Numbered from the stretch's first letter, positions 22,196-35,293 are shown. The stretch: DNA of 64,000 bases from Amylostereum areolatum (GCA_012932865.1 SAXG01000035.1:248001-312000); one strand, 5' to 3'. Notes: a model not told the origin generated them from the letters alone. Program-made: numbers and translations.

Positions 22196-24704
22196 CCCGC
22201 ATTGCCGTACGCGTTGGCGACGTCCTCCGTGTCCTTTGCGACGGGTTCAACAAGAGATTGAAGGAGGTGCAGACGGAGCTCCTAACAGCGCTCGGGAAAG
22301 CTCGTCGTCTGCGAGCGCTGTACCTGGACATGGAAGATTTCGGACGGCTCGTTTTGCTTTGGCCTCGCCCGCCCGCCAAAATTCCTCGACAATATATCCC
22401 CTCTCCTCTGAAGGTCAGCCCACAATATCACCAACAATTCCAGCATCGACGGAGGGCGCTCTTGCTTGTGCATAACGCCACTCGGCCTTACTTCGTCGGC
22501 GTCGCGATGGTATTCGCGTTCCTGGTGCCATCAAAAACCAGTCATCGCACGCTCGGTCGTCCTAGGATGCGTGCCATGCGTGGTTTTTCGGTTCCTCTTC
22601 GTGGCGCGCCTCAGCGAGACCGTGTTTTCCCTTCCGTCGAAGCGACGTGCGCACGGATGGCGTATGATGACGAGGGCTCGTATCGTGGAAGGTGAGCGAC
22701 CATTGTGCCCTGTTAGGCAGGAGGGATGGAAGCTGAGCGGAATATCAGCGATTCAGGACAACAATCAACTGCTGCGACCTCCCGATGGACCGAGTCCCGC
22801 GCCCGTTCCTAGTTTCTCGCCTATATCAATGGGTGTCCTCGCGATCCCGAGGGCCCTTCCCCCATCCCTTGAATTTCGATCAATGCCGTGCCACCTTCCC
22901 CCGTCCAGCGCGTGAAGTGTCCATCGTCGTCAAGAGCCAGAGATCGTGGTTTGCGTTTGCGACTGGAGGAACGCCGGACTGAGAGTCTCGACGCCATCGG
23001 CGCATACTCGTTCGCGATGCGCACTGGACTCTCGGAGAGCATTCTGACAGTCGCATGCAAAGATCTTTCCCCTCGCAGGCCCTTCGGACGCGCTCAGCCC
23101 TCTGGATCGGGACAACATTTCTCAACTTCCTCAGCCTTCGACAAGACGCTTGCGTCTCCCCCAGTGATGTTCTTCGCGATTGTGGCCCACCGAATGGTGA
23201 AGGCCTACGAGTTTCGCGTCAACAGCACTCTCCTCATTGCCTCCCTCACCACTGTCACCTCCTCGCCTGCCCAAATCCCTCCTTATCCTTCCCCGTTCAA
23301 CGCCCGTCTTCAACCTCTCATCCTCATGTCGTCTCTCGATCCCCGCTTCCTTGCACGTGCCATCCCGCCATCCCACATCATTCCAGTCACGGGATTCCCA
23401 CCATCAGTGCACGTGCTTCGCGGATCGACGCATTCGGCGCGACAACGCGTCGTGGAGGGATATTGACGACATACGGGCTAGGGATGGGAGGGCGTCGTAG
23501 CGGTCGTCAGTAGGCATCCTGTAGGGTGGCTGCGTACTGGTGTGGGCGACAGGGCGAGGGTGCGGGAAGGGTGCAGGGCTGTCCTTGTACCATTCTCGTA
23601 TGTCGACAAGAAATCACAGAGGGTCATTATATTTTGTTTTTTCTCTGTCTTCTGGAGCCACCGCAAGTTCGTCGGTAAGCCAGTAATTTCTCGGGCTGGT
23701 GGGGATAAGGAAGAGGTGCAAAACCGTTCTTGCAAAAACCGTCGACGTACGCGATATGCCATGGCGTTTGCCTCTATGCTGGTCTGTGTACCATACCAGG
23801 ACGACAAAACTTTGACGTGGCCTTCGCCGACGCTCGTTACCGACAACATAGTATGGTCGCTGCAGTCTTCCTATGTCGTCCCCACCCTCGATGTGGACCC
23901 GCAAGTGAAGGGCCTATGTCTTGGTTGTAGTAGTGGTGTGTCGTCGTCGTCGTCGTTCTTCACACAATCGTCTTCAACGGCGGACTCAATGAACTCTGTA
24001 GGTCGAGGATACGCACTACCTTTGTCGCCTTCACTGTCGTTCTTCGCCGCCCTCATCGTCACCCAACCCCACATTCCGACGTCTACCCACCCCCACCCCT
24101 GTGGCCCTCGACGTTATCCCGTCCTTCACTCACGTCCCAATCCACCATGCATGGCCCTACTTGAAGGCTCTCATCGTCGACGTCGCCCTACGCCATCATG
24201 GTTGTCGGTCGCAGGACGGGGGTCCCACGCACGCGTCGCTAGAAGATAAGCGCTCGCAATCAAACCGTACGATATCCCGGCCAACGCCCAGGATCTACCC
24301 GTCTCCGGCCCACGGGGTCGGCCCCGTCGATGTGACACCAAACAAGGTTCTGAAAAGGTTCTTCTGAAGGAATGGAGCGCTGCGGGACGCGTAGAACAAG
24401 GCGTGGTCGAGATGGCACGCCAGGTGGGATGGGGCTGGGCGCGTGGGCGACGGGAGCGGTTCAGAGGTGGCACAAGAAGACGTACGGAGGGATGTTCCGG
24501 GGGTGTGTTTTGGTTTATCGCTGAGGTGAGCATTCAGTTCTTCGGGTGAGGGGGGGCCGTGCGGGTGGGGGAGCGTCGCGGGTGCGTCGGGCGAGCGCGG
24601 CTTATTTCAGCGCGGACTGGCGAGTCGCGTTTTGCAGCTCGCGCTCATCTACCGCACCCACCCACCCGTGCTTTCCTGCACCTCAAGTCTCTCAAAGTAC
24701 TGAA
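22196..24704. other. Intergenic, ~2.5 kb, no supported gene
   Basis: Pyrimidine-biased short frames only. A GTC triplet repeat (about six units) occurs near 23940-23955. No transposon ends or RNA genes recognised. Confidence 0.5.
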
Positions 24705-25220
24705 ATGTCCCACCCGACCCTCCTCCGTTTCACCAGCAGTAATGCAAAGGCGGCACCTCACCGTCCTCCGCCACCCTTCGCGGTGGACAGAACCATCTCC
24801 CACAACACCATCTACGACCCTACTACCGGCGTCGGCCACATCCCTTCTATCAATGCGTCCACCTCCCCAGCTACTCAGCCACCCTCCCCAGTCATCACTC
24901 TCACCGCAAGCTGGTACCCCTGGCCTATCACCGTTCATGGACACCGAGGATACGTCACCGTGGTGGAAGCAATTCATGCCATTCAAAGGGATTTTCAGCG
25001 TCCAGTCGACGAAAGGGAGATGAAGCGGATGGAGGAGCTGGGATGGGCCAGTTGGTTGGAGGATGGATTCCAGAGAAGAGCGGTGGCCACACACGCACAC
25101 AACGTCCACATTCGAGGAGACGCCATTCCCTACAACCATCAAGTGGCCGGCCTATGGCCCGCCGAGGAGCAGAACACACCGGGTCAGACAGTGATTATAG
25201 GCTGTCGTCCCAAAGTTTAG
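24705..25220 (+). CDS. Small DUF6699-like protein
   Basis: One exon, 171 aa, from MSHPTLLRFTSSNAK at 24705; an earlier in-frame ATG at 24546 would only add low-complexity sequence. Residues 1-75 are Pro/Ser/Thr-rich. The domain follows: ITLTASWYPWPITVHGHRGY, VTVVEAIHAIQRDFQRPV, then EREMKRMEELG and an amphipathic tail with a final strand QTVIIGCRPKV. The P-W-P-I-x-V plus VTVxEAIxxIxxxxxxPV signature fits DUF6699-like proteins better than any other family I know. Spacing from the neighbours is large, so it is probably transcribed on its own. Confidence 0.65.
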   Translation: MSHPTLLRFTSSNAKAAPHRPPPPFAVDRTISHNTIYDPTTGVGHIPSINASTSPATQPPSPVITLTASWYPWPITVHGHRGYVTVVEAIHAIQRDFQRPVDEREMKRMEELGWASWLEDGFQRRAVATHAHNVHIRGDAIPYNHQVAGLWPAEEQNTPGQTVIIGCRPKV

Positions 25221-25971
25221 AGGGCGGTGAAGCGTCTTCACCGCCGGTCGTTGTTCCCCTATCTATAAGGTCGGTCGTCCTCTCCCTCTCCCTCTCCCTC
25301 ATCCCGCCGCCCGCCTTCTCTTCCTGCCCGCCTGCCCGCCTCTCGCACGTGCGCTGACCCGTCCCACCCACAGAATCCACCCTTTATTTAATCCCTCAAT
25401 CCCTCAATATTCAATGCCCCCGCGCGGGCCTTATTGTTTTTGATGGCGAGGTAAACATGCCCCCGCCCTTTCGCTATCGCGTCCCCATCGCACCGCTCAT
25501 CACGTGTGTCTCTTTCCCGTCGTTCCTCAGCCGTCCCACCGCCTTCGCGACCGTCGTCCAGCGTCTTCCCACGCCGTTTCCCCGTCGCCCATCCCGCCAT
25601 CAATCTCCTTTCCTGGTCGCTGGCACATTTGTCAGCGCCTCCCCTCCCGTCGTTTACCGACGTTCCCTTCCCTTTCCTCCCCCCCGTTTTTTTTTTTCGA
25701 AGCGCGTTCTTTTTTTTCTCCCACCCGTCTGCACTGTACGAATAAATTGCATCGTGACGCCCGCGTCACTATAATGCACTGTAGCCTACCCACGAGTCTT
25801 GCCCCCCCTCGTTTTTTTTTCTCGCACGAGTCCTCTCCTATGAGACTCCTCGCGGTTTCCCCTCCCCCCTCCTCTCCCCATTCGCCACACCCACCTCCCA
25901 ATCGCACTTAAGAGCCAGACCCCGGTCGCTCCGCGATTTACTGTACTTCGTACTGTATCAAATCGTTTTAA

Positions 25972-26002
<31 letters not shown>

Positions 26003-26005
26003 CCC
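25972..26005. repeat. Compound homopolymer C18-A10-C6
   Basis: A run of 18 C is followed directly by 10 A and 6 C. It lies in non-coding sequence. Confidence 0.9.
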
Positions 26006-28678
26006 TCCGAAAACATCACATAACCGACAAAAAAACTACGTACGTACGTACAGTCCATGACGCCCGACGCCCGCCTTGTGTCGCTTTCGGAAACCCTTCG
26101 CGCGATCCTACTGAGACATATCCCGTTGCGTGTGCTTTGTATATTCGCGTGTTCCTGGGTATGTGAGTTACGTACGAAAGGGAAGGGGACCAGCTGCCGC
26201 CTGCGTACGTGCGCGCAAGGCGTCGAAGCACTTGCGCGGACGTGAAGAAGAGCGGCGCCGTAAGTTGGCAATGCAACGCACCTTCAACGGCCCATGAGTC
26301 GGCGAAAATCCGGGAGAAGCCACGCGCGCTCTGCACAACTGGCAGTCTGCGCCCTCGAGGAGCCACTGGCAGTTTATAGTTCGCGCACGCGCGCTCGCCA
26401 CCGATGTCATAGGTACACACTTACCTGCCCTGCCGGCGCGCGCGAAGCAACGCGTATTTGGGTTTGGCCTTCGCGTCCCTGGATACTTAGGTAGGTATGT
26501 TTTATTTTTGACTCCTCGGGATCGGCGCGCCTTGATCGAAATAGAGGCATGCTGGAGGGAGGAGAGGAGAGGACAGTCCGCCGCGGGAGTTTGCGCGTCG
26601 TGCGCAGAGGTGGGGGTGCCGGGGGGTTTGTTGGGGGACAGTGGGTGGGGGACGAGGTAAATGCCGTGGAGGCGGGGAGGCGGTGGGAGCGCAGCGGGAG
26701 TGGTCTGCGTCGGTGTGGGAGGTCGTTCGCGGCGGGCGGAAGAGCGGGAGGTGGTCTGTGCGCGGGGGCCGGGCTGGGGAGCGGGACGAGTGAGCGCGTG
26801 CGGGATTTGGTCATGCTTTCCCACGGCTCTCTTTTGCTCCTCTTTCCCCCGCTCTCGTTCCCTCCCCACCGCACGCTCGCTTCTTTCTGGTCCGCCGTAA
26901 CGCGTCTGGAACGTCCTGGCTACGCTGTCTTCACTACCGCGCCGATTTGAGAGTACCTCTCTGAACTCGGCATTTTTTTCTTAGCGGCGAGTTGGTGACC
27001 CCGCGGACCCAGCGCTCGGCTTATCGACATGGGCGATCGAGCGTTTGACACACAGGGATCCCGTGCGGATTGACTGGCAGGTACGTTCGTTCCGTTCGCG
27101 TTTCACGACTCTGGAATGCAACGGATGGGTTAAGTATAGAGAGGAGGGGGGAACGAACGAGGAAGGGAGGTTCCCGCGATCCGGCGTGGGCTGGCAGGCG
27201 CGTTGTTCTTTCGCGAAGTGGGAGCTTTGATCCGGGGGCGGAAGCCGCGAAAGATAGCCATGCGATAGGCTGGGGAGACGGTGGCACACCGCACACGCCG
27301 TCACGGTGCGAAGCCGCGTCAGGGAAGAAGGAGCGGGCAGGCCGGAGGGGAACGGGGTGTTGGTCGATGGCACGTCGCCTCGTGGGCGGGTTTGTGCGAA
27401 GACGTGCGCCTGCTGGTGTTCGCGCTAAACCTCTCTCGTCCGTGTGTGCCACCACGAATCCCTGAGAATGGATGCTCCGCTCGTATGGTGGCTTTCCGGA
27501 ATCCGTCATCACCTGTCGCCTCAGCGCGATCATGTATCTGTAACGCTGTTGCGTTCTCATCGACACCCATGCGTCCTAGCGTGCATTTCGTGCCATCGAA
27601 ATCGCCCGCCATTCATTTCTTTCTATCCGCGGCTCCCTTTCCTTACCCCCCTCTCGCTCCAGCAGTGTGACACAGACCTCCGCGGTCGCACGCACGAACC
27701 GCCCTTGGCCTCGTCCCCCGCCCGCCCCGCCACTTCACTCTATCAGAATGGAGGACTGGCGGGCGTCCGCAGCGAGAACAAGCACGGCGGTCGCGGCGTT
27801 CAGCGTTTCTCTCCCCTCGTCCGCGAGGACGAGCCGCACCGGACGGGCGGTGGGGATGGCGACGGGCGGGGCGGTGGGGAATGGAAGGACGCGCGCGGCC
27901 TCGAGCAGTGCGCGCTCGAGGACGCATCAGCGAGCCCATCAGGTCCGCGGCCGCCTGCTGGACGGCGGGAGCCTTGGTGCGGGCTCGTACTTGCCTACTT
28001 CGTCCTCCTCGTAGCCCCCCGCTGGCCGTCGCGTAATCAGGGCCGCGACCGTCCCGGGGACCGTTCAGGACGCGGTTTTCGAGGGCGCGGACGGCGCTCG
28101 CGGTGACGGTGAACGGTCTCGCGTTTTGAATTTGACGGTGTGCGAGAGGAATTGACGGTGGATGCGTTGAGCGTGTAGGTTTGGCGGTAGTTGTTTGCCC
28201 AAAATTGCCCCAATTAGGTCTCGAATCCGGGACGTGTTTGGATTCTCTCCCGCCTTATTGCTTTCCCTCGCCACACTTCTCCTCCCTCAACGACACTCTC
28301 CAGACTCTGTGGGACATATCGTGCGCCTCTTATGTACGTTATTCCTACTTTGATACGTCTTTTCTCGCACTGATGCCATTCCAATTCTCCGTCTTAATCA
28401 TTTTTTGGCGTTTAGGACGGGCGGAACGTTCTCGCTCGTCGAGCGAAGGAAGACCTGAAAGAATGATGGGTTGATGGGTTGTGTAGGTGGTTGTGGACTC
28501 GTCCATGAGCACGATCGGTCCGGAAGGCCGTCTGTTGGGTCCGAGGCATGAGGTACCAGGACCGGCGGCGCATGCCAGACTTTCATCGCATCAGCGCCTC
28601 GAGAGTCCCGTCGTACGCTCACCGCCGCTCCTCCTCAGCCTCGTCGTTGTTTCTCTGTCTCTATTGTCTTCAATGGCC

Positions 28679-28685
28679 TATAAAA
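28679..28685 (+). promoter_or_regulatory. TATA box of DUF6699-like gene at 28774
   Basis: TATAAAA 95 nt before the ATG, the same distance as for the 18234 paralogue. Confidence 0.55.
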
Positions 28686-28773
28686 TCTCCTCTCGACGGC
28701 TCGTTTTCGCCAGCACAGTATTCCCATCTTACAAGCAACCACACCAAGCTACTACAACGAAACATTTTGATTC

Positions 28774-29493
28774 ATGTCTTCCTCGCACACGGCGAAGAAG
28801 GCATCTTTCGACGATGACCTTCTGACGGTCATCATCGGAGAGGCTTCTGGGGATCTCCCCGGGACCTCTGCGCTGACGGAGGCGACGCTATCCCCGCCGG
28901 GGTCAGCAGGCCTCTACGACCAGCAGGGCCGCTTGACCCCCCCAACCCCGGCCCTCCTGCCAATTCCTCTTCCATCCTCTCCATCTCCCTCTCTTCCCCC
29001 GTCCATCCTTCCCTCCCCCGCATCCCCCGAACCACTGTTCCTTCTCCACAGTGCCCTCGCGGACACCATAGACCCCCGCGCACTCCCCACCGAGAACGAG
29101 GAGCAGGGAACCTTTCCCCATGTATCCTCCCTCGTCCTTCGCGTCAGGGTCCACCCGAGGCAGCAACACGCCTGGGACTACGAGGTGCACGCCGAGGAGC
29201 GCCCGTTCGTGACCGTCTCGGACATCCTGGACGGCCTCGCCGGGGCGTTGTTCGTGCCCTTCGTGTTGCCGGAGGGAATGCTGGTGCACCAGGAGCAGCG
29301 CGAGGTCGCCGCGCGCTGCGCGCTCCGTCGTCAGACGGAGATGCCCATTGCGAGGGGTCGCGCTGCAGGCGCGGAGGCGAACGCGTCGGAACTCTACCGC
29401 GTGGATTTGGTGGAACGCGTGAAGATCGCCGTAGGCAATCCTCCCGTGGAGGGGGGAAAGGCCGTCCTTTTGGTGCGCCACGCCGATCCCTGA
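28774..29493 (+). CDS. DUF6699-like protein, divergent
   Basis: Single exon of 239 aa starting MSSSHTAKKASFDDD. Residues 1-85 are acidic then proline-rich. From about 115 the protein has a conserved-looking domain: VSSLVLRVRVHPRQQHAWDY, then FVTVSDILDGLAGALFVPFV and a basic helix REVAARCALRRQ, ending with a hydrophobic strand GKAVLLVRHADP. The VTVSDILDGL element matches the helix start seen in the other DUF6699-like proteins of this window (SVGDVLDALYDSL at 42124). Family membership is inferred from this order of elements. No introns are needed. Confidence 0.6.
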   Translation: MSSSHTAKKASFDDDLLTVIIGEASGDLPGTSALTEATLSPPGSAGLYDQQGRLTPPTPALLPIPLPSSPSPSLPPSILPSPASPEPLFLLHSALADTIDPRALPTENEEQGTFPHVSSLVLRVRVHPRQQHAWDYEVHAEERPFVTVSDILDGLAGALFVPFVLPEGMLVHQEQREVAARCALRRQTEMPIARGRAAGAEANASELYRVDLVERVKIAVGNPPVEGGKAVLLVRHADP

Positions 29494-32313
29494 ACGCGCG
29501 CGCCACCCCCCCCCCTCCCGCAACAGTTTCGCCATTCCATGCGTCTGGATGGCGAAGATCATGATTTATACGACCCACACGCTCCTTCAACGCCCTTCGA
29601 CCTCAACGCTACGACTACACCGCTGGTCGAGCTCGCGCGCTCGTTCCATACACCACCAACATCCCGCGCCGCCGTGCCTGTTCGCCTGTCCCCACCCGCT
29701 CATTTACTGTATTCTATTTGCCAATATCCCCGCTTTCCCATCCTGGACATTCATACGCTACCCTTGTATAGTGTTACCCTACGCGATACTATGAACGTCC
29801 CCCCGTCCCCCCGTCCCCTTGCCCTCACACCCCCCTATCCCGCTAATTTTTCCCATTCCCATATCCTCTCCTCCCACCCCTCCCTCCTCATCCCCGCCTT
29901 CCCTGTTGTATCCCACGCGCCGCTGTCGCGATCAGTGTTACACTGCCGCGCGGGTGTTCGATTCCCGCGTCGCACTGATGCGTTCGCTGACGCTAATGAT
30001 GATACTTTGAACCATAAACACCCGTCTCGCCCCCGAGGACCGATACGAGTGAGGAAATCAGCTGCAATTCAGCTTTTCAGATCATTCAGGTGCGTCGATG
30101 CGGTGACGTACGTCGTCGGCGTCAAGTTAGCTCTCGTCGTTCCCTTCCATGACCTCCCTCGCCTTGTTCCATTTCCATCTTTCTCGCTCGCATCTTTCTG
30201 CGCCATGGCTCGTCCCTCCGCATCATGGTATCGCTCCGATGCGATCCAGGAACGTGTCAAAGTGTCGAACGGGTGGGAACGTGACGACGTGTCGTCGGGC
30301 GCGGGACGGTGCGTGCGTTTGGTCGATCTGGCGGGGACGTGCGGCTGACGTACGTCTCAGGTTGGCTAGGTAGCTATTATAGCATTCCCTTGGAGTGCGT
30401 ATTGCCAACGGAATGCTGGATGATGTGCCTTGTACGGGCGTAGGTCAGTGGGCCACAGCGACTGGGTACGCGTTACGCCACATCGTCAACCGTGAACATC
30501 CCTGACCGGCCTGACCCTTCGCCGCTCCTTCACCAACTTCGAATCTTCAAAAAAAGGCTCCTCATTCCTCGGCTATATGCGCTCCTTAACGACGGGGTGG
30601 CCTGGGCATACGGATACTTGCACGGTTACACCGTCACAGTGTCGAATGTCCGCGTCGCCTTGGATCGCCATCCCTCTCCCTCCTCCTTCCAACTCTACCT
30701 CAGACCGCGCGTCGGGCAACGGATCAGATCAACGAACGGCCCCACCTGTTTTGCGCGAACCTAGGTATAGTACGCCCCGCTTTCTCAGTATCTTCGAACG
30801 ACACTCAATCTCGTTCGCCGCCCACCAGCTTCTTCGTCGCCATTTCCGTACGCGACCACGTACATGTCGAAACACACGATCTTTCGTGCGTTCAGATTTG
30901 CGGTTGATTGGCATACTTCCGAAGATTGGCGCTACATGGTCTCATAGTAAGTAGTAACTATATGCTCGTGGGTGCTCCGTATTTCTCCACAGGCTTCACC
31001 ACGGGAGTCGAGACGGGAGTTGAGACGGTCTCCGCCCACCGTTTTCGTACTCATAGACTTTGCATCATCGTATCACTTTCCGTTGCGTAGCTGACCGTCC
31101 TCATTTAGGTCCAACGGCATCATCCCACAGCGAAGACCCGCACGCGCGCTCGAACCTCGCGCTTCTCCGAGACGTATAGCACGACCTACATGCTTCAACA
31201 TGCCAATACATCAAACCGATGAATTGGTTCACGAAGAATCGTACGTGCTCTCGTCTGGTCTCCCATAACCGTCAATCTCGTCATCGAAGCAGAACGGCTA
31301 GGTCCAAACTCCGGCACCCAAAGCGTGAACTTGAATGTCATTGGTACGCACTCTTCCTGATGGACTTCTGTTCGCGGGTTTCGGTCGTTCCACGGAATGG
31401 AGACCTATCCTGCTTATCTCTGTTCAGTCGAATAACAAACTCCATGATATGTCGCCGCCTGAATTGGCCCGTTAACGGTCAGACAGCACTGTCCGCCGTA
31501 CGTTCCGCCGTCACTGGCGGTGGTCCGTGCGCGAAAATACGCATCACGTGGTCGCGACTCGTCGCTCAGGTTCCCTCACCTCTGTCGACGGTTCGCCCCG
31601 ACTTCTTGCGTCTCCAAATCAAGCTGCTTCTAATGCGATAGAATAACATTTACGTCTATGGACGGACAGACGACGTCAAGAAATACACCACGCTCAAGAA
31701 TTCGCCGCTTCGCGCCCGAGTCGATAACGGCCCCCTCCTGGCCAACGGACTCTGGCAGTGCATTTGTCTTTTCGCATGAGACGTTTTATAGCTTACATGT
31801 ATCTCTCTTACTTTTGGCACGGGGTTATGCTCAAGCCAAAACTTACTTGGACAGTTCAACGTCCTGGTTATTCAACGTCCTGGCTAGGATCGCTATCCTT
31901 GACAGCCGAAACATGTTCCGGAGCCTGTGATCTTCGGATTTAGTTCCAATCGCATTTATCACTCACAGGACGTACGCCAAAATGTTCTATGCGTCGCAGA
32001 CCCCGAGCAATAGCCGCGTCATTCACATGGATGAGCTGAGTAGGTGTCCTCGTCTCGTCTCGCGTTTCTCGAACGTCCTTGCGACTTACGAATTCTGAAT
32101 CACAGACGCTCCGCTCTCTGAAGGCACCCCATTTGGCTTTATACACGGGGGAAATGGAGGGTGGAAATGCGGAGCAGGTATTCACTGGTCTCATCGCCTC
32201 ATCGCCTCATCACTACATTCGAGAAAGTCATGTTCTTAAGACTCTCCACCTTTATATACTCATCTAAACATACACGCTTGATTGTATGATTTCATTCGTC
32301 TGATTGTGCATAA
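29494..32313. other. ~2.8 kb without a supported gene, left flank of Harbinger element
   Basis: A 269-codon frame at 29539-30348 has no recognisable domain and is pyrimidine-biased. Everything else is short. The TAA directly before 32314 is the target-site duplication of the DNA transposon. Confidence 0.5.
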
Positions 32314-32341
32314 GGGCCTGTTCGGTAAACTTTTGAAGTTG
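32314..32341 (+). repeat. Left terminal inverted repeat of Harbinger element
   Basis: 28 bp identical to the reverse complement of 35394-35421; preceded by the TAA target duplication. Confidence 0.95.
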
Positions 32342-32551
32342 CAGTGACCGGTACTTGGTTCCCATATATGGTAGCGATAACTCAAATTAAAATTTCACCG
32401 GTACTTGCGGAGTTACCGCGTTCGGGAGCACAACGCGCGTCCTGTCGTGCACTTTACCTGTAACTACATCGTGCAACATCTCTCTCGAGCGACACACCTA
32501 TCATCCCTTCCTTTCCTTCTGGCAGCGGCTACATCTCGTACCGCTGTCACC

Positions 32552-33730
32552 ATGACTCATGTTTCTTGGGACTCAACGTCCGAGGGCATCCTCATGAAAG
32601 GCTTACAAGATGCCCGTGAAGCTGCACAGACCGGGGACAACAACTTCAAGCCCCAGGTCTATCACAACATCTCAGCCAAGCTGCAAAAGGCCGGATACTC
32701 CATAGATCACAAGAAGGTCAAGTCTAGGTGGTCTCGGGTGCATTGTTCTACACCTCATACTCAAACCTTGTACTGACTCGGGAGATGTTGCGGATTGAAG
32801 TTCAAGGCATCGTTCGCAATCGCGCGCTGGTTGCGAACAGAGGCATCCGGCTTCGGATGGGATGATAGCAAGAAGTGCGTGACTGCCACGGCCGAGGTGT
32901 GGCATGCGTTACTATACGACGAGGTATGTACTGTACTTTTCCAGTTTGACGGGTATGTATGCTCACGCTCGTCGAACACAAAGGCGGGAAACAAGAAAAA
33001 GAAGTTCTCGGACTACAACTACTTCAAGACCAACTCATTCCCGCACTACGACACCATCCAGGAGCTTATCGGCGACACCTCCGCTGTTGGCGACAACGCC
33101 TTCTCCTCCACATCCGGACCAGATGCTGCACCTATTCCTATCGATCCCATGCTCAGTGCAAGCCAGGATGATGAAGAGATACATCCGGACCCTCAGGAAG
33201 ATGCTGGCCAGAGCCCTGCTCCGGCTGAGGAGGAAGAGGATGACGACGAGGGATCTCAGGAGGTCATGTCACAAATTCCGACTCGGAGTCCACCCACACC
33301 GGTAACAGTACGTCTTCTTACCTTCATGCGGCACAATATATTCAATGTGAAGTCACTACAGCCGGCTCCCCGGTCCAAGCGCCCCGCTACACCTCCGCCT
33401 CGTTCATCGTCTTCAAAGCGTGTCAAGCGAACATCCAGCGGCCACATCAGCTCGTTATGCGAGTCTGTCAATGAACTGGTGCATGGTCTCGTGGGTGAGC
33501 CATCTACGCCTGGACTCACTCTGTCCCCCTTGCGCAAGAAAGCCTGGGACACGGTCAAAGCAGAAGAAGGTCTATCACCAATCTCTCTCGGCCGTTGTCG
33601 TCGGGTTTTCCGTGAAGAGGTCAATATCAAAGAATATCTCGGCTTTGATGCCCTGATAGAAGAAGAGCGTGCCGCTCGTTCCAGCTGGCTCCAGGATGAG
33701 ATTCATTTCGCTAACAGCCGCCGTGTGTAG
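32552..33730 (+). CDS. Harbinger-associated Myb/SANT-like DNA-binding protein
   Basis: Four exons (32552-32737, 32801-32923, 32984-33301, 33362-33730) give 331 aa. The N-terminal ~100 residues are a Myb/SANT-like (Myb_DNA-bind_3 type) trihelix domain: TSEGILMKGLQDAREAAQTG, FKPQVYHNISAKLQKAGYSI, KVKSRW, SGFGWDDSKKCVTATAEVWH. The middle is acidic and serine-rich; the C-terminus carries helices around KKAWDTVKAEEGLSPISLGR. In PIF/Harbinger elements the second protein of this type binds element ends and helps bring the transposase to the nucleus and the DNA. The first acceptor (32800, gattgaag) is my choice because it restores the conserved W-x2-FKAS spacing. Convergent with the transposase, about 170 bp apart. 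Confidence 0.88.
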
Positions 33731-33900
33731 GTTTCTTTTATGCCTCCATCATTTGTTGTGTACCCTTCCTTTCCTTTCGACAATCCTTCTACGCTCTTCG
33801 TATACTCACATATACATCCACTCATATTGCGTGTTGCCCACCGCCCTTTCCTAGTTGTTTACACCTTTATATTCTGTTTAAACAAACCATATACACATTG

Positions 33901-35293
33901 CTACACATTTCCGCGACGTGCCCGACGGTCAGCCAAGGTCTGTTGGTACTGAGCCCACATTGCTGTGGCAATTGCCTCCCGTCTCGCACTCGCCGCATCA
34001 CCCTCTGACTGACCTGTCGCAGCATTTGGATTTGGCTGTGAATCACCGTGTACCGCCATAGGAGGCTCTTCGCGGAGAGGGATATTGAGCTCGGCCATGT
34101 GGCGGTCGGGCTCATGGACGCGGAGGAAGTTGTGGAGGAGACACAGTGCAAGTGGAATGAGGCACTGTACCCGTATCGTGTACTCGCAAGGTTCCTTTGC
34201 CATCTTGAACTCCCGCTTGAGAACACCAAATATCCGCTCAATGACATTCCGGAGCTGGGCATGACGGAGATTGAAGAGCTCCTCCTTGTTTTGAGGTCTG
34301 TTCTGTGTTCAGTTTTCCGGTAAGCGGAGAGAGCAAAAGGGCTTACGCTCGGTTGCCAATACCCCATTCTCGGAGGTGGTAGCGGATGTTGCGATATGGA
34401 ACCAGCAAGGTTGCGCAACTCGCAAAACCTGCATCCGCCACCCAATACTTCCCTTCGGGAATCTTCAACCCGCCACGGCGTACTGCATGCTCGTACAATG
34501 CACTATCGGCAGCACTACCCTCCCATCCCACCATAACGAACACAAAGAACATGGCAAAATCGCAAACGGCAAGCATATTCTGAGTAAGGCCTCCATCTCG
34601 ATCCCGCCAGCGGCCACGCGTCCAAAATGGGGGGCAGACCCCCAAGTGACTCCCATCAATTGCTCCGAGGCAGTCTTTGAAGAATGGCCAGAGTTTGGGA
34701 TCATTGCGAATGCGAGGGGGGACAATGTTACCATCGGGAAGGGACATATAGGTTGAACGGAATTTGGGAGAGATGATAGCGGAGAGGACCGCATGAAAGG
34801 ACCTGAACCCGTTGTGGTTGTGTGAATACATGGCCAGATCAATCAAGAAAAACACGCACCGAGAGATGGACTCATTGCTCCTCTGAAAGCGCTCCCCCGT
34901 CTTTCTAATAGACTGGTTGGAGGCGGCCTGATACAAAAAAATGGCGAGCTGCTCCGCTGTGGATATGTATCGTCGTGGCCGAAGGTCACCCAATAGGATG
35001 AGATCCCTCTCAAGTCTCCGAAAAACAGGTGGGCGGACCACAATACTGTCCTTCATGCGATCCCGATGACCATCCAACATCTTCTGAACCCATTCCATTC
35101 CCGATAGTTTTAAGGTGTGGTAGGGTTCCGGGTTGAGTCGGTTCCAGGCTGCATCAATAGCGGTGATAGCAGCGGAGATGGTGACAACGATGACCGTGGC
35201 TGTGACGGCACGGCGGCGGCGGTCATCATGGATACATTGTATGGGGAGGTTGGTGTGTAGACTTGTCTGTGCCGAGGTTCGTGTGCGCACCAT
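33901..35293 (-). CDS. PIF/Harbinger DDE transposase
   Basis: Two exons (34347-35293 and 33901-34297) joined by a 49-nt intron give 447 aa. The family pattern is complete: a helix-turn-helix-like region (YISTAEQLAIFLYQAASNQS), the first Asp in GAIDGSHLGV, the second Asp in VGWEGSAADSALYEHA, and the catalytic Glu in NVIERIFGVLKREF after the splice. This is the DDE_Tnp_4 superfamily endonuclease that cuts the element ends and joins them at TWA-type targets. The start is the ATG at 35293 (MVRTRTSAQ); the upstream in-frame ATG at 35362 lies within the terminal region and is less likely. No stops or frameshifts are seen. Confidence 0.93.

Larger units (their letters stand above)
25221..28773. other. 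~3.5 kb gene-poor tract with homopolymers
   Basis: Rich in CT-rich and GGGCG-rich stretches and in T, C and A runs (for example T10 near 25690). Several frames longer than 200 codons on opposite strands overlap each other and are compositional artefacts. No domain, transposon end or RNA gene recognised. Confidence 0.5.

Noticed and set aside
25457..25911. Overlapping plus-strand frames rich in Pro/Ser/Phe
   Set aside because: Products of pyrimidine-rich sequence; no splice pattern or domain, and homopolymer T and C runs dominate.
29950..29985. T-arm/B-box-like sequence (GTGTTCGATTCCCGC) suggesting a tRNA gene
   Set aside because: The hairpin has a 9-nt rather than 7-nt loop, and no matching acceptor stem, D arm or anticodon arm is found upstream.
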